Shown: positions 1 to 9,700 of the stretch, piece after piece
Numbering within the stretch: position 1 is the stretch's first letter
Layout: each line of letters starts with the position of its first letter
Assembly (NCBI RefSeq): GCF_014648775.1
Contig: NZ_BMRT01000002.1
Span: forward strand, 1 to 64,000
DNA from: Streptomyces abikoensis
GTDB lineage: Bacteria; Actinomycetota; Actinomycetes; Streptomycetales; Streptomycetaceae
Direction: 5' to 3'
Length of the DNA stretch: 64,000 nt
Position numbers and translations under genes: made by a program
Notes under the pieces: generated by a model
Seen by the model: the letters and a program-made list of their open reading frames with translations, nothing else
Databases searched by the model: none
What the model was told of the DNA's origin: nothing

Positions 1-1
1 C

Positions 2-124
2 GCCGACGTCGTCGCCGAGGACGAACTCAACGCGAACTACATCATCCCCAGCGTCTTCAACGCGAAGGCGACCGAGGCGGTGGCCTCGGCCGTCAAGCAG
101 GCGGCGCTGGCCGCCCGCCAGTAA
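2..124 (+). CDS. NAD(P)-dependent malic enzyme, C-terminal end (partial)
   Basis: The window opens inside a gene whose last 40 codons can be read up to a TAA stop at 122-124. The peptide contains EDELNANYIIPSVFN, which matches my memory of the C-terminus of two-domain bacterial malic enzymes (oxidative decarboxylation of malate to pyruvate, cytoplasm). The catalytic and NAD(P)-binding parts lie before the window, so the cofactor and the start cannot be judged. A strong hairpin follows 13 bases after the stop. Confidence 0.75.
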   Translation, partial: ADVVAEDELNANYIIPSVFNAKATEAVASAVKQAALAARQ

Positions 125-137
125 GCAAAAACCAGTG

Positions 138-166
138 CGGCGGTGCCCGGGACACGGGCACCGCCG
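138..166 (+). terminator. Rho-independent-type hairpin after the malic enzyme gene
   Basis: Perfect 12-bp stem (138-149 pairs with 155-166) with a 5-base loop (ggaca). It starts 13 bases after the malic enzyme stop. A short TTCT follows rather than a long U tract, as is usual in high-GC actinomycetes. It also shows that the ATG at 135 is not a likely start for the next gene, because that codon abuts the stem. Confidence 0.75.
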
Positions 167-194
167 TTCTCGTACGCTCGCCCGCGTGGGCGGG

Positions 195-1424
195 ATGCGG
201 GCGACGCGCGTGGTCGTGCTGGGCGAGTTCCGCGCGGACCGGCTGGTGCCCGGGCTGCGGCGGGCCGGTGCCGAGGTGGTCGTCCTGGGATTCGCGGAAC
301 TCGACGGCTTCCTGGGGCCCGACGTGGTGTGCGGCGGACTGCCCGCCACCTTGAGCGAGCCGGTGCTGCTGCGGCTGCTCGACCGCCACGACGCGGACGT
401 CGCCGTGCCCAACCCGGGCTGTCCCGGGCAGGAGCAGTTCCTGCCCGTCTACGCCCGCGTCCGCTCCCTGCTGCGCGGTACGGGCCGCCGCCTCCATGGG
501 CACGCGGAGGAGTTCGCGACGCTGGCGAGCGACAAGGTGACCTTGCACCGGACGGCGGAGCGGCGGGGCTGGCCCGTCCCTCGCGGGGTGGTCTGCGCCC
601 GGCCGGAGGCGGTCCGCGCGGCCGCGCGGGAGTTGGGGTTCCCCCTCCTGGTGAAGGAGGCCCGCAGCGAGTTCCACGCGGGGCGGCACCATGTGCGGGA
701 CGAGACGCGGCTGGGCCCGGTCTGCGGCGGGATGACGTACCCGGTGCTGGTCCAGCGGGCGGTGACCGGCGAGGAGTTCGCGGTCGAGCTGCTGTCCCTG
801 CCCGGGCGCACGGTCGCCTGGCCGGTGGCCTCCCTCGGGCGACTCGACGGCGACTGCGCCCCGGGCAGACGGGTGCGGGTCGCTCCGGCGGCGCTGCCCG
901 CCCGGGCGCGTACGGAACTGTCCGCGGTGCTCGGTGACATCGTGGCGACGTACGAGCCGTGCGGACCGTGGCAGATGGACCTCGCCGTCGACGACGAGGG
1001 CGGGCTCCGGGTGATCGAGCTCAACGGCAGGCTGGGCGGCGTGTCCAACATGAGCCGGGCCGCCACCGGCCTGGACCCGCACGCGGCGTACGCCGGCACC
1101 GTGCTCGGCGGTGGACTTCCGCGACACCCGGAGGCCCACCGGGTCGCGCTCGAACTGCCCGTGCGCCCCGGCGCCGTCCTGCCGCCCGCCCCGCCCGGCA
1201 CCGAGCTGACGCCGTACCCGGGGAACCCCGGCAACCCGGGCCCCGCCCACGGCGGGGTCCAGCGGGCCGTGCTCGGCGTCCCGGCGGGCCTCCCCACGGA
1301 GCCGGTGGGTGACTGGTTGCGGGCCCTGCCGCCCGGCGTGCCGCTGAACTCCCCGGACGAGGCGGTCACCCAGCTCATCCGGGGCGTACGGGCTCTGCAG
1401 GCGGTCAGGCGAGCAGGTTCGTGA
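195..1424 (+). CDS. ATP-grasp domain ligase-like protein
   Basis: A 409-residue protein with the order expected of an ATP-grasp enzyme: an N-terminal Rossmann-like segment (MRATRVVVLGEFRADRL), a central ATP-binding part with the lysine-bearing strand FPLLVKEARSEFHAG near residue 150, and the metal-binding strand VIELNGRLGG near residue 275. Family members join a carboxylate to an amine or thiol through an acyl-phosphate. The substrate cannot be told from sequence. The start at 195 was chosen because the earlier ATG at 135 lies against a terminator and adds an Arg-rich, non-conserved lead. The 3' end overlaps the convergent next gene by 20 bases. A peptide or amino-acid ligase role is an inference. 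Confidence 0.7.
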   Translation: MRATRVVVLGEFRADRLVPGLRRAGAEVVVLGFAELDGFLGPDVVCGGLPATLSEPVLLRLLDRHDADVAVPNPGCPGQEQFLPVYARVRSLLRGTGRRLHGHAEEFATLASDKVTLHRTAERRGWPVPRGVVCARPEAVRAAARELGFPLLVKEARSEFHAGRHHVRDETRLGPVCGGMTYPVLVQRAVTGEEFAVELLSLPGRTVAWPVASLGRLDGDCAPGRRVRVAPAALPARARTELSAVLGDIVATYEPCGPWQMDLAVDDEGGLRVIELNGRLGGVSNMSRAATGLDPHAAYAGTVLGGGLPRHPEAHRVALELPVRPGAVLPPAPPGTELTPYPGNPGNPGPAHGGVQRAVLGVPAGLPTEPVGDWLRALPPGVPLNSPDEAVTQLIRGVRALQAVRRAGS

Positions 1425-2031
1425 TGAGTTTGCGCACCCTGCCCTCCACGACCGGCAGGACGCCGTGGACCAGCTGCGTCCCGTAGACGACGGTGGTTCC
1501 CGGCGGCGGGGCGCACGTCCAACGGGTGTGAGGGACCGAATCGAGCTTCACCGGGCCGGTACGGGCGGTGATCTCGTGGACGAAGCGGGTACCGGGCGCG
1601 TAGCCCCCGGCGCCGGAGGTGGTGGCATCGCTCCACAGGGCGTCGGCGGAGCAGGTGTCGAGGTGGAACTCGCCGCCGCTGTCGGCGTCCTGGAGGTTGA
1701 AGGCGACCCGGGCGATCCGCTGGGGGCGCGCTTCCGGGTCGCCGACGCCGTGGACGTGCGGGCGGATCCTGTCGCCGGGTTTGAGGTCGTGGTAGAGCCA
1801 TGGGTCGGTGCTCGCGGCGGACGGGAAGACCCGGCGGAGCGCGGGCAGGGCGCGCCGCATGGCCCGGTCCAGGAGCGCCTGGGCCGCCGCCGGCGGGGTC
1901 GTCCCCTCGCTGGGGCGTGCCGGGACCCAGCCGGTGGCGGAGAGATGGTCGTCCAGGATCCTGGTGAGCTCGGCGGTCTCCTCGGGGGTGAGGAAGTCCT
2001 CGACCGTCTGCACGGCCAGGGTCTCGGTCAT
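1405..2031 (-). CDS. 2-oxoglutarate/Fe(II)-dependent oxygenase family protein
   Basis: A 208-residue protein starting MTETLAVQTVEDFLTPEET. The C-terminal half has features of a double-stranded beta-helix oxygenase: RPHVHGVGD, a GGEFHLD segment with an HxD pair, and a distal LVHGVLPV followed by GRVRKLI, where the His would bind iron and the Arg would bind 2-oxoglutarate. It resembles prolyl-4-hydroxylase-type enzymes more than halogenases. Which HxD is the real metal site is uncertain. It is convergent with the ATP-grasp gene (20-base overlap) and divergent from the FAD hydroxylase gene, with about 130 bases between the starts. The substrate is unknown. Confidence 0.65.
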   Translation of the reverse strand: MTETLAVQTVEDFLTPEETAELTRILDDHLSATGWVPARPSEGTTPPAAAQALLDRAMRRALPALRRVFPSAASTDPWLYHDLKPGDRIRPHVHGVGDPEARPQRIARVAFNLQDADSGGEFHLDTCSADALWSDATTSGAGGYAPGTRFVHEITARTGPVKLDSVPHTRWTCAPPPGTTVVYGTQLVHGVLPVVEGRVRKLITNLLA

Positions 2032-2164
2032 ATGGATCACGAACGGACTCCTCTCACGGCACCCGCGCGATTCCCCCCACATTGGAGTACAGGGCCGGGC
2101 ACCTGCCAAGCGCGCCGCCCGGACATCCTTGACGGCCCGTCCGCACGCGCCGAATGGTGGAGGG

Positions 2165-3715
2165 GTGACGTCCCTGGGCACACACACGGACACCGACGTG
2201 CTCGTCGTCGGCGCGGGGCCGACCGGGCTGCTGCTCGCCTGCGAGCTGGCGCTGGCCGGGGTGCGCACCCTGGTCGCCGAGCGGCGCGACGCGCCCCACC
2301 GGGAGTCGAGGGCGCTCAATCTGCACCCGCGCGGCATCGAGCTGATGGACATGCGGGGGCTGGCCGGCCGGTTCCTCGCGCGCGGCCGGACCGTGCCCGG
2401 CTGGCAGTTCACCGCGACGCTCCCCCACCGGCTCGATTTCACCGCCCTGGACACCCGCCACCCCTACGCGCTGCTGCTGGCCCAGGCCCGTACGGAGGCT
2501 CTTCTGGAGGAACGGGCCCGTGAGCTGGGCGTGCGCATCCGCCGCGCGCACCGGGTCGTCGCCCTGGGCCGGTCCTCCTCCGGCGTCGACGCGGAGCTGC
2601 GCGGCCCCGGTGGCACGGTCACCGTGCGCGCGGGGTACGTGGTGGGGTGCGACGGCGGGCGGAGCTTCGTCCGGGAGGCGGCGGGCATCGGTTTCCCCGG
2701 CACGCGGGAGTCGATGACGGCCGTGGTGGGCGACTTCGCGGTGGCGGATCACGCGCACATCGAGCGGGCGCGGCGGCACGGGGTGCTCGTCGCACGGCTG
2801 GAGGAGGGGCTGACGCGGTTCGTCGTCATGGACCCGCTCCGGATCAGGGTGCCCTCCACCGAGCCGGTGACCTTGGCGGAGTTCCGCGCTTCGCTGTCGC
2901 GCGTGTGCGGGACGGACTGCGGCATCGGCGAGCCCCGGTGGCTGTCGCGGTTCGGCAACGCCACCCGGCTCGCCGAGTCCTACCGCCGGGGGCGGATCCT
3001 GCTGGCGGGCGATGCCGCGCACGTCCACTTCCCCGTCGGGGCCCAGGGGCTGAACACCGGGCTGCAGGACGCGATGAACCTCGGCTGGAAGCTCGCCGCG
3101 ACCGTCCGCGGTTGGGCGCCGCCGGGCCTGCTGGACACCTACCACCGGGAGCGTCACCCCGTGGGGCGGGCGGTCACCGACGGCACGCGGGCCCAGACGC
3201 TGCTGGTGGAGCTGCCGCTGACCGAGGAGTACGGGCGTCCGGCGGCGCTCCTGTGCGAGCTGCTCGACACGCTCCTGGGCATGACGGAGGTCAACCGTCA
3301 CCTGGCGGGCCGGATCTCCGCCCTCGACACCCGCTACCCGCCCGCCGCCCCGGACGCCGATCCGCTGAGCGGACTCCGCATGCCCGACATCGGCCTCACG
3401 ACCTCGGCGGCCGGGCGCGCCGTCCGCGTGTACGAGCTGCTGCGCGACGGCCGTTTCGTGCTGCTGCGCCTGGGCCGCGACGGCGGGCCGGGGCCTCCCG
3501 CGATCGGTGACCGCGTCCGTGTGGTGACCGCCCGGTCGCACGACGGGCACCGGGATCTGGAGGGGGTGCGGGAGGTTCTCGTCCGGCCCGACGGGCACAT
3601 CGCCTGGGCCGGACGAGCGGGCGGCCCCCGCGCCCTCGGAGCGGAACGGTCCCGGGCCCTGGCCGCGTGGGCCGGGTCCGGGACCGGGTCAGTGGGTCAG
3701 GCCTCCACTCCGTAG
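2165..3715 (+). CDS. FAD-dependent aromatic monooxygenase (PheA/TfdB family)
   Basis: A 516-residue class A flavoprotein hydroxylase. It has the FAD dinucleotide motif VLVVGAGPTGLLLACELA near residue 13, the DG motif VVGCDGGRSFVREAAGI near residue 160, and the GD motif ILLAGDAAHVHFPVGAQGLN near residue 280. A reduced thioredoxin-like C-terminal domain follows. Such enzymes use NAD(P)H and oxygen to hydroxylate phenols or aromatic polyketides. The GTG at 2165 fits the frame, but the GGAGG directly before it is too close to act as a normal ribosome site, so the start may be leaderless or slightly different. The last 19 bases overlap the convergent giant gene. Confidence 0.85.
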   Translation: MTSLGTHTDTDVLVVGAGPTGLLLACELALAGVRTLVAERRDAPHRESRALNLHPRGIELMDMRGLAGRFLARGRTVPGWQFTATLPHRLDFTALDTRHPYALLLAQARTEALLEERARELGVRIRRAHRVVALGRSSSGVDAELRGPGGTVTVRAGYVVGCDGGRSFVREAAGIGFPGTRESMTAVVGDFAVADHAHIERARRHGVLVARLEEGLTRFVVMDPLRIRVPSTEPVTLAEFRASLSRVCGTDCGIGEPRWLSRFGNATRLAESYRRGRILLAGDAAHVHFPVGAQGLNTGLQDAMNLGWKLAATVRGWAPPGLLDTYHRERHPVGRAVTDGTRAQTLLVELPLTEEYGRPAALLCELLDTLLGMTEVNRHLAGRISALDTRYPPAAPDADPLSGLRMPDIGLTTSAAGRAVRVYELLRDGRFVLLRLGRDGGPGPPAIGDRVRVVTARSHDGHRDLEGVREVLVRPDGHIAWAGRAGGPRALGAERSRALAAWAGSGTGSVGQASTP

Positions 3716-6700
3716 TACTGGGCGAGGAAGCCGGTCACGTCCGCCGCGTGCGGGCTCAGCTCGGGCAGGTGCGCGGCGAGAGCGGTGCGCACGGCCTCCG
3801 TGAGCTCGGGCAGGCCGGTGGCCGCGCCCTTGACGTACGGGTCGAGGCGGCGGACGAGCTCGTAGTTGCTCTCCACGTCCAGCTGCCGCATGGCCCGCTC
3901 CAGCGGCGGTGCCTCCGCCCCGGCCACCGGCGGCAGCAGCCGGCTGACGAACGTGACGCGGTGCATCACCCGCCAGCACGGCGGCTTGCGGTCCGACTGG
4001 CGCGCCTGGCGCAGCGCGGCCGCGTTGGGGTCGGTGCCGTTCTCCAGCCAGGTGGGGTCGACGACCTTGTGGAAGAAGGTGTCGAAGTGCTCGGTGTCCT
4101 CGCCGAGGTAGAAGCTGAGGAACCGGTAGGCGTCCACCTTGCCGGGCGCGTTGACGGGCTTGCCGTCGGCGTCGAAGACGGGCTTGCGGTTGGCGTCGTA
4201 CTGCTGGACGTTGCCGGACGGCGAGCAGGTGACGTTCAGCCCGAAGGAGCGGGTGGCCTCCTTGCCGCGGGCCCGGGTGACGGACATGCCGCCGCCGACG
4301 GCCGCGTCGAGCTGGGCGTTGATCCCGACGCCCATGATGTCGAAGGACGTGCCGACGGACGCGCCCACCGAGCCGGACAGCGAGTACGAGCCGGAGGTCG
4401 TCTCGCTGACGGCGTCCGTGGTCTCGGTGGTCTCGGCGAAGAAGCCGCCGTCGGCCGTCCAGACGTAGGTGTTGACGAGATCGCGCCGGGAGAAGCCGTC
4501 GCCGGTGGTGTTCCCGGCGGTGTCCCGGCCCTTGCCCGGCGTGGTGTCGCCGCCGATCGCGCCGCCCAGCACCCGGCCCGCCCGCTCGGCGGTGGGGTCG
4601 GGGGCGTGGGTCTCGGTCGACACGGACTCGTAGTAGCCGCGCAGCCGCTGCTGCTCCCGCTGGATGCGGCGCTTGACGGCGTAGGCCTCGCGCGGCTTGT
4701 AGTAGCTGTACTCGCCGTGGTCCCGGGCGCCCGCGTAGTCGGGGTCGATGACCTTGCCGCGCTCGTCGTAGCCGACCGTGCCGTCCAGCGTGCCCTGCTT
4801 GGTGTAGCGAGGGTTGATGGGGAAGGGGACGACGTTCCAGTCCTTGGGGATGTCCGGGTTGGGCTGGATGCGGTAGGCGACGAGGGCGCCGCTGTGCGCC
4901 AGGCGCAGCGCGAAGACGTCGGCGGTCTGGGACTGGACGAGCGCGAAGCCGGTGTTGACGGGGACGTACCGGCGGCCGAGCGTGGCGTTGAGGGGCTTGG
5001 TCGGGTCCTCCCAGCTGCCGGACAGGTCGACCTTCATGGCGCGGGAGGTGTTCTCGCCCTGCGAGACGGCGGTCTCGTCGGCCCAGCTGTTGGAGAACTC
5101 CAGGCTGCCGCGCACGCCCACCGACACCTTGGCCTTGGCCATGGACTTGGCGACGCCGAAGCCCAGCGGTGCGGCGATCATCCACATGTCGACGTCGACC
5201 TCGTTGGAGAGGGCGAAGTTGAACGCGGCGTCGACGCTGCGCTCCTTGGCCGACGACAGCGAGTGGACGACCTGCTCGGCCTGGGTGAACTCCACCGAGG
5301 CGACGCCGTCGTAGGTCGCCCGCTCGGGGTCGATCGTGTTGGGCGTGAGGTTCTCCGACGGCACGGGCGGCGCGCCCTCGACATAGCCGACGAGCTGGGG
5401 GTCGAACTGCACCTGGCTGACCCACTCGCTGACCAGGTCGCCGACCTTGTAGCCGGTGACCAGGTGCCAGCGGCCGTCGCGCAGGTAGCCGTACGCGCGC
5501 TTGAGCACGCCGAACGCCTCGCCCTTGGCGGTGTACTGCATGTCCGCGTACTCGGCGACGGCGGGCGCGCCGGAGACCGTCTCGTGGAAGGGGGTGCGCA
5601 TCGCGGCCAGGGCCGAGCGGACCTGCGCGGTGTCGCTGGAGACGGGGGCGGTGGACAGGACGGCGGCGGGGCGGCGGGGGGCGGCGGCCAGGGTGAGGTC
5701 GTTGCCGCGCAGGCCCTCGTCGCGGACCAGGTTCGCGCTCTCGTCGGTGGAGGCGCGGTCGAAGGACCAGTAGGCGATCAGGTCCTCCTTCTCGCCCTTG
5801 AGGCGGGTGAAGAGGTTGTCGAGGACCTGCTCCTGGGTGCGGGCGGTGCGCCAGACGCGCACCTCCTCCAGGATGCCGTGGAAAGGCTGGGTGACCTCGC
5901 CGTCCTTGACCCGGGCGCCGAGGGAGAGCTGGGTGTCGCCGTAGTCGGTGAAGTCCTTGGCGTCGAGGGGGTCGCAGGCCACGGAGACGCCGTTGCGGTA
6001 GATCCGGAAGGCGCTGCCGCGCGGGTCGGGGTTGCGGGTCCAGCGGGCGCCGCGCAGCCGGGCGGGGTGCGAGCCGGTGGTGTCGGCGGCGGTGTTGCCG
6101 GCGTTCTCCTCGAAGCGCCACTGGGCGGTCAGGCCGCGGTCGCGGGCGGAGACGGGGGTGCCGAGCCGCGCGGCGTCACGGGCGAGGCCCCACAGCCGGA
6201 CCTCGGCGACGACACCGGTGAAGGAGTGGACGTCCAGGCCCGTGCGGGCCCGGCCGATGTCGAGCGTGCCGGTGTTGCCCTTGGCGCCGGGCCCCTCGTA
6301 GCGGGCGGAGCCCGCCTCACGGCCGTCGATGAAGAAGCGGATGTCCTGCCACTCCTGGACGTCGACGGACTCCACGAGCTCGACGGTCTGCTTGACGGGC
6401 TTGCCGTCGGCGCCCGCCCCGGTGATCTCCTTGCTGCCCTTGCGCTCCTGCGTCGACCGGCCGCTCTTGCGGACGACGGCGAGGCGGTGGAACGTTCCGG
6501 CGGCGACGGCCTCGGTGGAGGTGAAGCGCACGAGCTTGCCGTCCGGGTCCTCGAAGCCGAACTCCAGCTTTCCGTCGGGCAGGACGAGCAGCCGGTACGG
6601 GACGCTGCCGCCGGAGCCGTCCGCCGTACGGCCCTTGGAGAGCAGGCCCTGTGTCGTACCGAGGGCGGCGACGCGGCAGAAGACCTCGACGGTGAGGTCG

Positions 6701-9700
6701 TCGGCGATGTCGAGCGCGTCGTTGTCGGGCGCCTCCAGGTACGCGCCGTCGGAGAGCTCGACGGCCCAGGACTGCTCGTAGGCGGCGGCGAGGTGGGTCC
6801 ACTCGTGGGGGGCGAAGGTGTCGCGGGTGGCCACCAGCCGGTCACCGGCCCCGGCGACGACGCGGTACGTCGTCTCCGCGGTCTGCTCGAGCTCGGCGGT
6901 CGTGGTCGCGGTGGTGACGCCGCCGCGCAGCTGAACGTGCCGGTCGTTGCCGGAGCGGTCCAGGACGCCGGGCTTGCCGCCGACCTGGTCGAACGGGTCG
7001 CCGGAGGGCCAGTAGCCCATCAGGCCGGGCTCCTTGCCCGTCAGCCGTACGTTCTTGCGGTCCCGGATCTCCGCGGCGGTGCGGGCGGTGCCCCAGAGCC
7101 GGACCTCGTCCATCTCCACGGCCGCGTAGTCGGGCACCCAGCCGCCGAAGTGGCTGCCGAAGCTGAAGAGGCCGTCGCCCTGGTAGGTGCCCGTGGCGAT
7201 GCGCCGGTCCTCGGCGACGCCGTCCCGGTAGATCACCTGCTCCCGGGTGGTCGCGTCGAAGACGCAGGCCCAGTGGTGCCAGCCCGCGTAGTCCTGGCCG
7301 TGGGTGGTGGTGAGGTCGTCGCCGTAGAAGGCGAAGGTGAAGGTGCTGGTCTCGCGCCAGCCGATGTGCAGGGCGCCCCTGGTGCTGCCGTGCGAGGTGC
7401 CGTGGCCGACGACGTACTGGGCCTTGCCGTCCCACTCCTTGGTGCGCCGGGCCCAGAACTCCACCGTGAAGGACCGGCCCGCGAGGCTGAAGCCCTTCTC
7501 GGTCATGGCCACGCCGCTCTTGCCGTCGAAGGCCAGGGCGGGCACCACGGTCGCCGCCGGGGCGAGCAGGCCGAGGGTGTACGGGACGTCACCGGTGCCG
7601 GCGTGGACGATCCTGGCCGTACCGGACACCGTCTCGGGGTTGACCCACGCCTCCAGGGTCAGATCGCGGACCACGGCCACGCGGTCCAGTCGCTCCTGCG
7701 GCAGGGTGAGGGCGTTCCGCTGCCCGTCGAAGGAGTACGCCCGGCCGGGCTTGTCGGCGCGCCAGCGGCAGCCGTGCCCGGCGACGAGGTCCGAGACCTC
7801 GCCGAGCGGGACCTCCCGGGCCGTGCCCGGGTCGGCGAGCACCAGCCGGGAGCCCGCGGAGAGCGGGACGCCGGGGCGGTCGGCGGAGGCGCGGCGGTGG
7901 TCGTAGCGCAGCCGCTGGACGGGCTCGCCCGGCTGCGGCTCGGGGCCGCCCTCGCCGGCGTCCAGCCGGAGCGACGTGGCTCCGGGCGCGCAAGCGGTCT
8001 CCGTGAGGTAGAGGTGACCGCCGAGGGTGACCGGCGTACCGGCGGGCAGGGCGGCGGAGAGGGGTTCGGCGAGCCGGAGGACACCGCCGACGACGTCGCC
8101 GGACTTGCCGCCGGACAGGATTCTGGTGGTCGCGTCGAACGACTTGACCGCGCCGATCGTGACGGGCTCCTCCGGCGTCCCGTTGACGATCGCGGCGAAG
8201 TCGGCGGCGTGGCGCGGCAGCCCCCGCCAGGTCTCGCGTTCCTCGCCCCGCTCGATGGTCATGTCGCACAGGCCGGGTCCGTCACCGGCGGTGACGCGGA
8301 TGGTCACCGAGCCCAGGCCGGTGCCGGAGTCGCGGGCGGTGAAGGTGACTCCCTGGCCGTCGCCGGCCGTCAGCCGACGGGAGGAGCGCAGGACCGTGGT
8401 GTCGTAGTAGGTGGCGAAGAACTGCCCGTTGGTGCCGCGGAAGTACAGCACGACGTTGCCGGTGGCGCTGTCCAGCAGGTACGGCCGGTCGGCGGAGCGG
8501 GCGAAGGCCAGCAGCGCGCCGGAGGCGCTCAGGCCGGTGCGGTCGAGGGAGAGCTGGGGGACGGGCAGCGCGATGTCGTCGGCGCCCTTGAGGCCGCCGG
8601 TGAGGCGGGCGAGCTCGTCGCGCTTGGCCGTGAGCTCGGCCTGGTCGGCCTCGATCTCGCGGCGGCGCCGTTCCAGCAGTTCGCGCTGCGGGCGGAGCTC
8701 GGCGAGCTGGGCGTCGAGGGCCTCGACGCGCTTGGCCGCGTCGCGGAAGTCGGAATGCCCGAATTCGTGGAGGGCGACCCGTTCGAAGACGATCAGCCCT
8801 TCGCCGGACTCGGTGACCGCGGCGGTGTCGTACTGGACGACGCGGTCGCCGAGCCGGTCGGGGGCGCAGACCGCCTTGTCGCTGTAGCGGTTGACGAGCG
8901 TGCTGTAGCCGTCGCTCCGCTCGTCGATATGGAAGTGGGTGTTCCAGGCGGTGACCTTCCGCGGCCACACGATCAGGGGCGCGTCGTTGTCCTTGCTGTC
9001 ACCGGCGACGTTCATGTCCTTGCCGGTGTGCCGATTGCGCAGGAGGTAGGGGATACGGCCGCTCCACGAGGCCCCGGGGGGATACATGACGTCCCACAGC
9101 GCCGACTTCGCGTCCTTGTCCGAGGTCCGGACCAGCGGGGGTTCGCCGCCGGCACCGTCGTCCTTCACAGCCAGGTACTGCGGCTCGCCGTCCCGCGCGT
9201 TCTTGAAGCGGATCCGGCACGTCCAGCCGGCGATGTCCTGCCACCTGGCGTAGTACCCCTCGCGCTGGCGCTCCAGCTCCGGCACGTCGGCGGTCTGCCG
9301 GGCGAGCTCGGCGACCTCGGTCTCCTTGGCCGTGACGTCCTGGACCAGCTGACGGATCCGGGCGTCCAGCTCGCTGATCGTCTCGACGTCGGAGCTGCCC
9401 TCGGGGGCGGCGAGCACCGGCAGCGTCAGCTCGTCGGGCACCTGGGCGAGGCGCCCGTCGCGCCCGACGCCGAAGTCGACCGTGGCGAGATACGCCTCGT
9501 CGGTCTCCGCGCCGGTCCTCGGGTCGGGTCCGGCGGTGGCGTAGGACAGCAGGACGCGGGCCTGGCGCTTGGCGGGCTTGGGCTCCTGACCGTAGCCGGT
9601 GGTGGTCTCCTCCTGCTGGTGGTACAGGACGGCGGAGAGCCCGGAGACGGTCTTCCGGCCGGCGACGGCGAAGCTGTCGCGGCGCACGCCGGGGTGGTCG

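Noticed and set aside
135..194. Earlier ATG (135) as start of the ATP-grasp gene
   Set aside because: It touches the malic-enzyme terminator stem and adds an Arg/Gly-rich lead. The ATG at 195 begins the conserved fold.
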